A model generated the notes under the pieces. That model was not told the DNA's origin. It was given only the letters and a program-made list of their open reading frames with translations, and did no database searches. Of a DNA stretch of 11,414 nucleotides, positions 1 through 7,017 are shown one piece after another; position 1 is the first letter of the stretch, and the number at the start of each line of letters is the position of its first letter. The DNA is taken from contig JAZRZG010000164.1 in assembly GCA_045601305.1 (NCBI GenBank), forward strand, positions 1 to 11,414, given 5' to 3'. The position numbers and the translations under genes were made by a program. This DNA is from Equadaptatus sp045601305. GTDB taxonomy: Bacteria; Synergistota; Synergistia; Synergistales; Synergistaceae.

Positions 1-167
1 AGCGGCGGGTTGCGGACTTCGCACTTAACTCGTTTTAGGGCGGCAAAGCGGGCAGGCTGTACGGGAATGCAGTCAGAATCAGGGTTTTTCAAGGCTTTAG
101 CCAAAATTGCCGAAGGCTGAAACACAAAAAAGCAATGAAAAAACTGCCGGTTCAAAATTCCGAATAC

Positions 168-243
168 GTATAAAACCGCGGGGGTATAAAACCCGGGGGT
201 ATGGAAGCGTGGGTGTATGAATAACGGGGGTATGAGTAACGGG
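168..243 (+). repeat. Tandem array of five degenerate 15-bp units (left arm)
   Basis: Five consecutive units of 15, 15, 16, 15 and 15 bases start at 168, 183, 198, 214 and 229. The best unit reads GGTATAAAACCCGGG. The others keep GTAT near the start and CGGG or GTGGG at the end, with a variable middle. The third unit has one extra base. The same unit recurs in opposite orientation at 270-329, so the two arrays could pair as an imperfect stem around a 26-base spacer. Confidence 0.8.
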
Positions 244-269
244 AAAAGATTTTTGACCTGTATTTTTTG

Positions 270-329
270 TTCCCGTCTTCTATATTCCCGTGTTTTATAC
301 TCCCGTCTTTTATACTCCCGTGTTTTGTA
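270..329 (-). repeat. Tandem array of four 15-bp units (right arm, inverted)
   Basis: Four exact-length 15-base units start at 270, 285, 300 and 315, with the pattern YTCCCGTSTTTTATA. Their reverse complement (TATAAAASACGGGAR) matches the units of the left array, so this is the same repeat family inverted. Copies here are more alike than those on the left, which suggests more recent duplication or less decay. Confidence 0.8.
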
Positions 330-338
330 CACACTGTA

Positions 339-357
339 CCCGAAAACAAATTTCGGG
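339..357. other. Small perfect hairpin, 7-bp stem
   Basis: CCCGAAA at 339-345 pairs perfectly with TTTCGGG at 351-357 around a 5-base loop. There is no T-run after it on either strand, so it is not a typical terminator by itself. It lies just beyond the minus-strand terminator at 371-401 and could be a secondary RNA 3'-end structure. Confidence 0.4.
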
Positions 358-370
358 CAGACAAAACGCA

Positions 371-401
371 AAAACTGCGGCTCCGCATAAGCGGAGCCGC
401 A
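371..401 (-). terminator. Rho-independent terminator of the accessory operon
   Basis: TGCGGCTCCGC (376-386) and GCGGAGCCGCA (391-401) form a perfect 11-bp GC-rich stem with a 4-base loop. On the minus strand the stem is followed by GTTTTTGCGTTTT, while the plus-strand exit lacks a clean T-run. It therefore terminates transcription coming from the minus-strand operon that ends at 511. Confidence 0.85.
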
Positions 402-510
402 ATATTATGTTACTAAAACTGCAGATTCAAGCAGCGTTTTTCTAGCATCTGCCTGTTGCAAGCTGCCTATTACTTTCTACCTTCTGCTTCCTTTATATAC
501 TCCAAAAATC

Positions 511-1389
511 CTATCCTTGTAAAATCTTTTTATATTTTTCTACAATACTTCTTGCCTGTTTAACCATAGGAGGTCCCACAAACATTTTACCAATAACGGT
601 TACGCCCTTGTCTGTTGCTTTAGCAGCATCCGCAGCTTCAATCATTGTTTTTGCAAAGTTATATTCGTCTGCTGTCGGGGAATAATATTGATGAACCAAC
701 GGCAATTCTTTAGGATTCAGTACAAGCATACCCTCAAAACCAAGACGCTTTCCTATTTGAAGATTTTTTTCCAAATCCTCCAAATCTTTCACGTTTATAT
801 GTACTGTATCAACAGGAACAACATCAGCCGCACGAGCTGCCATAGCAATGAGAGACCTTGCGGTAAAAATACTTTCTTCCGTTGCATCATGGATACCATG
901 CAAATCTGTGACATAATCTTCACAGCCAAAGGCTATTGCTATAACTCTCTCAGAAGCCTTGCATATTTCTTCTGCATGAAGTACCGCGGACGTAGTTTCA
1001 ATAAGCGGAATAAGTTTGAATGTGCCTCGTGGTATATGTTTTTCAGCTTCTATCGCTTCAAGCAGTTTATCAATAAAATATATATCTTTCCCTGTGTGCG
1101 ACTTAGGATACATAAAACCTGCTACTTCAGGAATTGTCAACTGTAACAAATCTTTTAAAAGTTCTCCGCTTTCTCTGTCATTGACTCTTGGAAACAGCGA
1201 TTGCTTAAACAAACCATTTTGAGCATATTTCACTATATTATCTCTGGCAATCTGTTTGTTGCTAATGCCGGGGACAGAATCTTCCACGTCAAGCAACAGA
1301 ATATCTGCTTCAGAAGCGGCAGCTTTTTCCAAAAAATGCTCATTATTACCGGGAACAAACATCAAACTGCGCATAAGAAAATTAGCCAT
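511..1389 (-). CDS. CitE-like CoA-ester lyase (HpcH/HpaI aldolase superfamily)
   Basis: This 292-residue protein has the length and layout of the citrate lyase beta subunit / malyl-CoA lyase family, which makes or breaks C-C bonds in beta-hydroxyacyl-CoA thioesters with Mg2+. Visible motifs are RSLMFVPGN near the start, LLLDVEDSVP (31-40), the substrate-binding FPRVN (66-70), LIET with metal ligand Glu131, and FGCEDYVTDL (154-163) with the second acidic ligand. The C-terminus VIGKMFVGPPMVKQA is also typical. There is no citD or citF partner nearby, so this is a stand-alone CitE-like lyase rather than a citrate lyase subunit. Its ATG overlaps the end of the MaoC gene by 8 bases (ATGGCTAA), which implies translational coupling. 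It is the last gene before the terminator. The substrate cannot be read from the sequence; malyl-, methylmalyl- or another hydroxyacyl-CoA are options. Confidence 0.85.
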   Translation of the reverse strand: MANFLMRSLMFVPGNNEHFLEKAAASEADILLLDVEDSVPGISNKQIARDNIVKYAQNGLFKQSLFPRVNDRESGELLKDLLQLTIPEVAGFMYPKSHTGKDIYFIDKLLEAIEAEKHIPRGTFKLIPLIETTSAVLHAEEICKASERVIAIAFGCEDYVTDLHGIHDATEESIFTARSLIAMAARAADVVPVDTVHINVKDLEDLEKNLQIGKRLGFEGMLVLNPKELPLVHQYYSPTADEYNFAKTMIEAADAAKATDKGVTVIGKMFVGPPMVKQARSIVEKYKKILQG

Positions 1390-1837
1390 GTCTTTTCACC
1401 AAAACTTCCCTTTCAAACGATATTACGTCTTCACCATTTTGATTATAGCCATACGTCCTAACAGTAACGATACCTCTGTCTGACTTTTTACATTCCTTTT
1501 TAGCGAGAATTTCAGACCTGGCATATAAAGTGTCTCCAATAAATGCAGGGGCAAGATGTTTCACCTTATCATACCCAAGATTAGCAATAGCCTTGCCGCT
1601 AACATCGAGTACTGTCAAGCCTACAACAAGTGAGAACACTAATGTTCCTACAACTAAAATTTTGCCATGCTGTTGGTGCTCGGCATAATCCAAATTCAAA
1701 TGTACAGGATGATGATTCATTGTGAGCAGACAGAACAAATTGTTATCACTCTCAAAAATTGTTTTGGACTGACAATGTTCTATTGTTTCCCCTACTGCAA
1801 AATCCTCATAATATGTTCCAAAGTCGTGCAAAATCAT
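1382..1837 (-). CDS. MaoC-like enoyl-CoA hydratase/dehydratase
   Basis: A 151-residue single hot-dog domain of the MaoC / (R)-specific hydratase type, which adds or removes water at an acyl-CoA double bond. The N-terminal YYEDFAVGETIEH and the segment LTMNHHPVHLNLDYAE (38-53) match the hydratase-2 region, and KVKHLAPAFIGDTLYA is the usual downstream strand. In many family members the hydratase segment has Asp where this protein has Asn41, while His46 is retained; some MaoC proteins paired with CitE lyases carry a TMN-x-x-P-x-H form. It overlaps the CitE-like gene by 8 bases. MaoC-CitE pairs are known elsewhere, for example in mesaconyl/methylmalyl-CoA chemistry and in mycobacteria, so the two probably act consecutively on the same acyl-CoA. 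The direction of the reaction is unknown. Confidence 0.82.
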   Translation of the reverse strand: MILHDFGTYYEDFAVGETIEHCQSKTIFESDNNLFCLLTMNHHPVHLNLDYAEHQQHGKILVVGTLVFSLVVGLTVLDVSGKAIANLGYDKVKHLAPAFIGDTLYARSEILAKKECKKSDRGIVTVRTYGYNQNGEDVISFEREVLVKRHG

Positions 1838-1867
1838 ATTACCACTTCCTCAATCTCGCTTTTTAGC

Positions 1868-2554
1868 TTATTTATCCAAATACGCCAAATGGTCTCCTCT
1901 CTCGCTATAAAAACGTGCAGGGTTTCCCACAACAATAGTATTATCCGGAACATCTTTTACCACAACAGCACCGGAGCCAATAAGACAAAATCTGCCAATT
2001 TTCACTCTACCGCGTATTACAGAATTTGTTCCAACCGTAGTACCTATACCTATGTGAACATTAGCTCCAACCACAGAATTTGTTGTCAGCTTAACAAATT
2101 CCTCTAAATATGTATCGTGTCCAACAAAAGAATTTCCCAAAAGCAAACAGTGGTCAGAGATATGCGCGCCAGGACTCATCTGCGAAAATGGCGCGACAAG
2201 AATACCCTTTCCTAATTCACAGTATTCCTCAGGCACAGCAGACATGTTATCAAAAACATTAACCAACTTTTCTCTTGGTATATTCAATGATTTCATTACT
2301 TCATAACTTTTATAAGGGTTTCGAATACCCTCAAATGCCACAAATGCATATACATCTTCCTCTTCTAAAAACTTATTTACCTCCCTAATACCACCCAACA
2401 CCGGATTTTTTTTCGAATATGATGTAATACAATCTCCCGGCTTAATGTTATCATTCAAAAAACCAAGCACTTCCATATCATCTTTTCTGTCGATAACAGA
2501 AGCAACTATCAACCCTGCGCCGGTTCCCCCAAGTATAATCACTTTCTTTTTCAT
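1868..2554 (-). CDS. NeuD/PglD-type sugar O/N-acyltransferase (hexapeptide repeat)
   Basis: This 228-residue protein has the two-part layout of the NeuD/PglD/PerB family. An N-terminal Rossmann-like domain starts with VIILGGTGAG (5-14), followed by a left-handed beta-helix of hexapeptide repeats from about 113 to 205 and the family ending VVVKDVPDNTIVVGNPAR. SFVGHD contains His146, at the place of the family's catalytic-base histidine. These enzymes move an acetyl or other acyl group from a CoA thioester to a hydroxyl or amino group of a sugar nucleotide or sialic-acid-like sugar. I chose the ATG at 2554 because AAGGAG lies 8 bases upstream; a longer TTG start at 2575 has no such signal and would overlap the preceding gene. 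The acyl donor could be plain acetyl-CoA or a product of the MaoC/CitE pair. Confidence 0.85.
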   Translation of the reverse strand: MKKKVIILGGTGAGLIVASVIDRKDDMEVLGFLNDNIKPGDCITSYSKKNPVLGGIREVNKFLEEEDVYAFVAFEGIRNPYKSYEVMKSLNIPREKLVNVFDNMSAVPEEYCELGKGILVAPFSQMSPGAHISDHCLLLGNSFVGHDTYLEEFVKLTTNSVVGANVHIGIGTTVGTNSVIRGRVKIGRFCLIGSGAVVVKDVPDNTIVVGNPARFYSERGDHLAYLDK

Positions 2555-2567
2555 TAGCGACACTCCT

Positions 2568-3515
2568 TTATACAAAATTGATAATGCTGTTTATAATTTT
2601 TTTCATATCTTCTTCCCCATACCGTTGGTCGCACGGCAGCGGCAGAATATTTGCCGCGTAATCTCTTTCCAAAACACACTCTGCGCTGTTAAAGTCGAGT
2701 ACGTTCGGCCAAAGAGTCGCAACATAGATTTTCTGTTCTGCAAGTTTCTTCTTAATTTCCATTCCGTTTTCGCAGTAGTACGGGTAAGCATACGAGCCTT
2801 TTGGAATTTTGATGTCAAGTTTGTTGTACTCGCCAAGAGCATCGTGAAGATACGCAAAATTTTCTTCCCGTTTTTGTTTCACTTTCTCGTAATCTATCGC
2901 GCCAAGCAGATTATGTGTCAGTTTTGACATAGCGCGAAGCTCTGTTGTCTTAAATTCTTCATCGTTTGCCTTGAAATCTGCATAATAATCTGTCGCCGTT
3001 CCTTCATAACGTCCCAGTATATGTTTCATTCTGTCTTTTGAAACATCTTCCGGCAAGGCTTCTTTCAGTTTGACATTCGTTGAGGCATAGCCTCCGTCAG
3101 GCACTCCGAAAAACTTCCTGCAGGAATAGACTGTATCAATACCGGCGACAGGCTTTTGGAAAAACGCCTGAACATTGTCAAGAATTATATTGCCGTACTT
3201 TTGTTTCAGTTCTGTTTCATTCGTGACCTGACCGTAATAGTTTACAACGTACAGCCATTCACCGGCTGCAAGAGATCTGTCAAATACAGGCTGAAAGTTT
3301 TCGTCAATATGGTAATATTCGTATGTATAACCCTCTCTGTCGCACATGCCTGAAACAGAATCACACAGGAAATACGGTATGTACAGTTTTTCAATATGTT
3401 TGGCTTTGAGAATGTACAACAAAGCATTACGGGCATTGTTTACAGCAGTCAAATCCAGATAATACTCGTTATGCGCAAACTCTTCCAAGCCAAAATATCC
3501 GCCGATTTCTTTCAT
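2568..3515 (-). CDS. DegT/DnrJ-like PLP-dependent enzyme, possible aminotransferase
   Basis: A 315-residue protein with fold-type I PLP signatures close to the DegT/DnrJ/EryC1/StrS sugar aminotransferases, but short for that family (usually about 360-400). LYIPYFLCDSVSG (44-56) resembles the DegT cofactor-phosphate region. NYYGQ (92-96) follows. ILDNVQAF (111-118) contains Asp113, the likely pyridine-nitrogen ligand. CRKFFGVPDGGYA (132-144) contains Lys134 at the Schiff-base position. The expected role is transamination of a keto group, on a sugar or a small acid. The gene starts 10 bases after the ATP-grasp gene ends, with GGAG just before its ATG, and its stop lies inside the binding site of the acyltransferase gene, so the three are co-translated. 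The substrate is unknown. Confidence 0.7.
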   Translation of the reverse strand: MKEIGGYFGLEEFAHNEYYLDLTAVNNARNALLYILKAKHIEKLYIPYFLCDSVSGMCDREGYTYEYYHIDENFQPVFDRSLAAGEWLYVVNYYGQVTNETELKQKYGNIILDNVQAFFQKPVAGIDTVYSCRKFFGVPDGGYASTNVKLKEALPEDVSKDRMKHILGRYEGTATDYYADFKANDEEFKTTELRAMSKLTHNLLGAIDYEKVKQKREENFAYLHDALGEYNKLDIKIPKGSYAYPYYCENGMEIKKKLAEQKIYVATLWPNVLDFNSAECVLERDYAANILPLPCDQRYGEEDMKKIINSIINFV

Positions 3516-3525
3516 TTTCTCTCCG

Positions 3526-4737
3526 TTATGCTTTGAGTGTCACTTTTATACCGTCACCAATGCTTTCAAGCGTGTCAAACATTTCATTCATGCTGTCAAA
3601 CTTCATGAATATTATTCCAAGCGCGCAGGCAGCATGGTTAAAATATTCAACTGCATCGCCTGTTCTCTTGTATATATTTTTTCTGATTATGTATCTTTCA
3701 AGTGCAGAAGCAAATTCTATTTTTTCAAAAATGCCGTTTTTATCAGTATGAAGGTTATGTGTGGCATAAAACTTCTTGCCTTCGGGAATTGTTGTATCAA
3801 TTTTTTCGCCCATTGCGGCACGTACCGTCATTTCTACAACGTCAACACCGAATATCATACCGAGCAGGTCTGGTATCATATTGCCGCCGTTTCGCGGACC
3901 AATATCTATCGGCCATACTCTGTTTTCTTTGTCAATCACAAGTTCTACGTTCATTGCACCGGCTGTAATATTAAGTTTATCAACCATTGTCTGCAGACAT
4001 TCACGCACCCGTTTCTCATCTTCGGCATCAAGCGCAAGAGGATAACTTTTTCCTACCGGAACAAGCGGATTTACCTTGCTGTCTCTGTGACAGTTCATCA
4101 ATCCCCAAAGGATTACTCTGCCGTTTGCGACAAAAATGTCACCGCCGACAAGATATTTGTGTTTTTGTTCGATAAATTCTTCAACAACAATTCTGCGCGA
4201 ACGGGAATAATTTAGGGCAAACTCTGCAGCTTTCTGAAAATTCGACTTGTCACGAACAACAGTAACTCCCTTACTGCCGGAGGAATCTACAGGCTTAACA
4301 ATCACAGGAAAATTGAAAATACTGTTTCGTAAATCTTCAACAGCAGAACTAATGTCACTATAACCTTTGGCAAGCGGCGTATTAAACCCGTTTGCGGAAA
4401 GAAAAGTCCTGAATTTATCTTTATTGCACAGAATTTCAACAGATTTGTACGGATTTGTCGGTAAGCCGAGTTTTTCAGCAACATAAGCGGCAGAAGGCGC
4501 AGCAGGGTCTGAAGCATAGGCGACTATACCGTCAATTTTTTCTTCCGCCGCCACCTTCAGCATAAGTTCTTTGTCTGTCGTGCTGTACTGATAAAACTTA
4601 TCGGCATGATACTGCCCAGGATTATCGGGCAGATAATCACAAAGAATTGTGTAATACCCCAATTCTTTAGCTTTTTCTATTGCAACTACCTGCTGCGCAG
4701 ACCCGCCAAGTAACAGCAGCCTTTTTTTGTTGCTCAT
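3526..4737 (-). CDS. ATP-grasp carboxylate-amine/thiol ligase
   Basis: A 403-residue three-domain ATP-grasp enzyme. It has an N-terminal Rossmann part (RLLLLGGSAQQ, 6-16), an ATP-grasp domain starting around residue 105, and the Gly-rich loop VKPVDSSGSKGVTVV (147-161). EEFIE (186-190) holds the adenine-contact acidic residues, and VELVIDKENRVWPIDIGPRNGGN (264-286 region) carries the Mg-ATP ligands Glu265, Asp278 and Asn283. Family members activate a carboxylate as an acyl phosphate and join it to an amine or thiol. The best general match is the PurK/PurT/carbamoyl-phosphate-synthase-like group found in natural product and surface polysaccharide clusters. It is the first gene of the operon, with a purine-rich but weak binding site (AAAGGGG, 4747-4753). 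The acceptor is unknown; in context it could amidate a sugar acid or couple an amino acid. Confidence 0.83.
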   Translation of the reverse strand: MSNKKRLLLLGGSAQQVVAIEKAKELGYYTILCDYLPDNPGQYHADKFYQYSTTDKELMLKVAAEEKIDGIVAYASDPAAPSAAYVAEKLGLPTNPYKSVEILCNKDKFRTFLSANGFNTPLAKGYSDISSAVEDLRNSIFNFPVIVKPVDSSGSKGVTVVRDKSNFQKAAEFALNYSRSRRIVVEEFIEQKHKYLVGGDIFVANGRVILWGLMNCHRDSKVNPLVPVGKSYPLALDAEDEKRVRECLQTMVDKLNITAGAMNVELVIDKENRVWPIDIGPRNGGNMIPDLLGMIFGVDVVEMTVRAAMGEKIDTTIPEGKKFYATHNLHTDKNGIFEKIEFASALERYIIRKNIYKRTGDAVEYFNHAACALGIIFMKFDSMNEMFDTLESIGDGIKVTLKA

Positions 4738-4807
4738 TTTCCCTTTCCCCTTTCAAAATACCTCTTTGACGCTGCTGATGACCGAAAGAAATGCTTAATA
4801 TATCCAT

Positions 4808-5041
<234 letters not shown>

Positions 5042-5045
5042 TCTG

Positions 5046-5055
5046 CCACCTCCTT
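5046..5055 (-). promoter_or_regulatory. Strong Shine-Dalgarno of the leader ORF
   Basis: On the minus strand this reads AAGGAGGTGG, close to full complementarity with the 16S 3' end, 7 bases before ATG 5039-5041. It is the best binding site in front of the accessory operon, much better than that of the ATP-grasp gene itself, and is the main reason to take the repeat ORF seriously. Confidence 0.75.
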
Positions 5056-5071
5056 GTTTCTATGCCATAAT

Positions 5072-5100
5072 ATTATAACCGATTTTTCTGAACTGCAATA
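5072..5100 (-). promoter_or_regulatory. Candidate promoter of the accessory operon
   Basis: The minus strand has a perfect TATAAT at 5072-5077. The upstream -35 is poor: TTGCAG at 15 bases spacing (5093-5098), or TATTGC at 17 bases. A perfect TTGACA lies at 5135-5140 but is too far away to pair with this -10. Transcription would start near 5065, about 24 bases before the leader ATG, placing the repeat tract inside the transcript. The weak -35 overlaps one copy of a direct repeat, which suggests an activator or repressor. Confidence 0.5.
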
Positions 5101-5120
5101 TATTTTTTCAAGAACTGCAA
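5090..5120. repeat. Direct repeat GAACTGCAA x2, 22 bp apart
   Basis: GAACTGCAA occurs at 5090-5098 and 5112-5120, each preceded by a T-rich run. The start-to-start distance of 22 bp is about two helical turns, so both copies face the same side of the DNA. The left copy covers the candidate -35 of the minus-strand promoter. This is a plausible regulator binding site; the regulator is unknown. Confidence 0.45.
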
Positions 5121-5191
5121 AAAATGCAGCTGATTGTCAATTGGTGCCAGCCGATTGCTCAAGCGGTTTTCAATCTGTAAAGTAAAAATGC

Positions 5192-5220
5192 TTGACAGTA
5201 TAAAAATGCTCGTGTATAAT
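5192..5220 (+). promoter_or_regulatory. Consensus sigma-70 promoter of the ylxM-ffh operon
   Basis: TTGACA at 5192-5197, a 17-base spacer and TATAAT at 5215-5220 match the consensus at all twelve positions. Transcription should start near 5227, leaving a leader of only about 20 bases before the ylxM ATG. Confidence 0.92.
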
Positions 5221-5248
5221 TTTCCGGTTGTTTCGGGAGGCTGTATGT

Positions 5249-5587
5249 ATGGACAGTATGGAAAGCACCGTTCGGAAGAGAATACGCGATACGCTTCTGC
5301 TTGACACCTACGGCGCTCTGCTGACCGAAAAGCAGCGGCTGGCATGCGAAATGACGTGGTTTGAAGACCTTTCGCTTGCAGAAACGGCTTCTGCTCTCGG
5401 CATTTCAAGGCAGGGTGTGCATGACCAGATTACAAAGGCTCGCGAGAATATGGAAAATTTTGACAGCGCGCTCTCGCTGCTTGCGCATCAGGAAAAACTT
5501 GAACAGCTTTCCGTGCTGGTAAAAAAACACAAGACAGTTCTGCCTGAGGAACTTTTGCAGGCTTTTGACAAACTTTTTGAGGATTAG
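5249..5587 (+). CDS. YlxM, UPF0122 helix-turn-helix SRP-associated protein
   Basis: A 112-residue protein of the YlxM/UPF0122 family, a small helix-turn-helix protein nearly always encoded just before ffh in low-GC Gram-positive-type genomes and linked to SRP function. TYGALLTEKQR (20-30) is the family's opening motif. DLSLAETASALGISRQGVHDQI (40-61) is a sigma-region-4-like HTH. A charged helical tail follows. I chose ATG 5249 because GGGAGG lies 8 bases upstream; an in-frame TTG at 5228 sits essentially at the predicted transcription start and is unlikely. It ends 2 bases before ffh. Confidence 0.9.
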   Translation: MDSMESTVRKRIRDTLLLDTYGALLTEKQRLACEMTWFEDLSLAETASALGISRQGVHDQITKARENMENFDSALSLLAHQEKLEQLSVLVKKHKTVLPEELLQAFDKLFED

Positions 5588-5589
5588 AC

Positions 5590-6945
5590 ATGTTTGAGGC
5601 CATAAAGGAACGTTTCAGCAGCATATTCTCCGCTCTCGGCAGCAAAGGCAGGCTGTCGCAGCAGGATATTGACGACGCGGCAAGGGAAATACGCCGCGCG
5701 CTGCTTGAAGCAGACGTAAACTTCAAGGTTGTAAAGCAGCTTACGGAATCGATAAAACAGCGCGCGGCAGGTCAGGAAATCGTCAATTCGGTCACTCCGT
5801 CGCAGCAGATTTTTACCATCGTCTATGAAGAGCTTGTAAAAATCATGGGCGAGGAACCTGCGCCTCTGAAAATTTCGCCGAAGCCTCCAACAGTTTATCT
5901 GATGGTTGGTCTTCAGGGCTCAGGCAAAACGACAACTACGGTCAAGATTGCCAAACGGCTTCAGGCTAAAGGTCATAAATGTCTGGCTGCTGCCTGCGAC
6001 TTGAGACGCCCTGCAGCTGTCGAACAGCTGAGAGTTACGGCTGAGCGCGCAAAGGTCGCTTTCTACGGACCTCAGAACGGCGAAACAAATCCTGTTGAGG
6101 TCGCAAAGCAGTCTGTCGCATACGCTGAAAATCATCTCTGCGATGTGATACTGCTTGACACGGCAGGCCGCCTGCAGCTTGATGACGAACTTATGCGCGA
6201 ACTTGAAGATATGAAATCGGCAGTTCCGCCGACAGAAATTCTGCTTGTTGTGGACTCTATGACAGGTCAGGAAGCGGTAAATGTCGCCGCGGCTTTCAAT
6301 GACAGACTGGCGCTTACCGGCGTTGTTCTGACAAAGCTTGACGGAGACGCGCGCGGAGGTCCTTCTCTTGCAATCCGCTGCGCCGCGAGAGTTCCGGTAA
6401 AACTTGCCGGCTGCGGCGAAAAAAGCGATGATCTTGAACTTTTCGACGCAAAGCGTATGGCGCAGAGAATTCTCGGCATGGGCGACCTTCAGGGACTTCT
6501 TGAAAAGGTTCAGGCAACAACAAACCTTAACGATATGCAGAAGCTGACTGAAAACGTTATGTCAAACCGTTTCACGCTGAACGATATGCTTGCTCAGTTT
6601 AAGCAGATACAGAAACTCGGACCTTTGGACAAAATTTTTGAAATGCTTCCGATTCCGGGCGCCGCAAAGGCTTTGCAGAACGCGGACTTTGACGAAAAAA
6701 GGCTGAAACATCTTGAGGCGATTATCCTTTCGATGACACCGCAGGAACGCGCAAATCCGGCGGTCATCAAGGGCTCGCGCCGCAAAAGAATCGCCGAAGG
6801 CTCAGGAACTTCGGTGCAGCAGGTCAATCAGCTGCTTGCGCAGTATGACCGGATGAAGGGCATGATGAAAAATTTCGGCGGCATGTCCGGCAGGAAAATG
6901 AAGCAGCTTGCTTCGATGATGAAGTTCAAAAACAAATTTTTCTAA
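5590..6945 (+). CDS. Signal recognition particle GTPase Ffh (SRP54)
   Basis: A full-length 451-residue Ffh that binds signal peptides of nascent inner-membrane and secreted proteins and, with 4.5S/SRP RNA and FtsY, delivers the ribosome to the membrane. The N domain is at 1-90. The G domain has P-loop GLQGSGKTTT (107-116), DTAGR (190-194) and TKLDGDARGG (248-257), with GCGEKSDDLELF at its end. The methionine-rich M domain spans about 300-440; its RNA-binding part is GSRRKRIAEGSGTSVQQVN (395-413), followed by a cluster of Met residues. The ATG is 2 bases after the ylxM stop, with GAGG at 5579-5582, so the two are translationally coupled. All expected catalytic motifs are intact. Confidence 0.98.
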   Translation: MFEAIKERFSSIFSALGSKGRLSQQDIDDAAREIRRALLEADVNFKVVKQLTESIKQRAAGQEIVNSVTPSQQIFTIVYEELVKIMGEEPAPLKISPKPPTVYLMVGLQGSGKTTTTVKIAKRLQAKGHKCLAAACDLRRPAAVEQLRVTAERAKVAFYGPQNGETNPVEVAKQSVAYAENHLCDVILLDTAGRLQLDDELMRELEDMKSAVPPTEILLVVDSMTGQEAVNVAAAFNDRLALTGVVLTKLDGDARGGPSLAIRCAARVPVKLAGCGEKSDDLELFDAKRMAQRILGMGDLQGLLEKVQATTNLNDMQKLTENVMSNRFTLNDMLAQFKQIQKLGPLDKIFEMLPIPGAAKALQNADFDEKRLKHLEAIILSMTPQERANPAVIKGSRRKRIAEGSGTSVQQVNQLLAQYDRMKGMMKNFGGMSGRKMKQLASMMKFKNKFF

Positions 6946-7000
6946 CACGCGAAAACGGCAGTAAAGCCTTTTCAAAAATACAGCAGTCAAAAAACACAAC

Positions 7001-7008
7001 AGGAGGTG
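7001..7008 (+). promoter_or_regulatory. Ribosome binding site that fixes the rpsP start
   Basis: AGGAGGTG lies 9 bases before ATG 7018. An alternative in-frame GTG at 7006 is part of this binding site itself and can be discarded. Confidence 0.85.
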
Positions 7009-7017
7009 TTTAAACAA

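Larger units (their letters stand above)
1..370. other. Gene-poor left edge with no convincing CDS
   Basis: No gene with a start, a ribosome binding site and a recognisable product is visible here. A plus-strand frame is open from base 1 to a TGA at 118-120, and a minus-strand frame is also open across the same stretch, so the tail or head of a gene lying to the left cannot be excluded. Neither translation resembles a family I recognise. The rest consists of the 15-bp repeat arrays (168-329) and a small hairpin (339-357), listed separately. A 78-codon minus-strand frame covers 152-388, but its ATG lies inside the terminator hairpin of the neighbouring operon and its periodic sequence is simply the 15-bp repeat read in frame. 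Confidence 0.5.

Noticed and set aside
168..329. CRISPR array
   Set aside because: Units are contiguous, 15 bases long and degenerate, with no spacers, and the second half is inverted.
152..388. 78-codon minus-strand ORF over the 15-bp repeats
   Set aside because: Its start lies in the operon terminator and its pentapeptide periodicity is only the DNA repeat read in frame.
511..1389. Citrate lyase beta subunit citE proper
   Set aside because: No acyl-carrier (CitD), CitF, CitC or CitG genes are nearby; the pairing with MaoC fits a stand-alone CoA-ester lyase better.
5135..5140. TTGACA on the minus strand as -35 of the accessory operon
   Set aside because: It lies about 57 bases from the TATAAT at 5072-5077, and there is no -10 at 16-18 bases from it.
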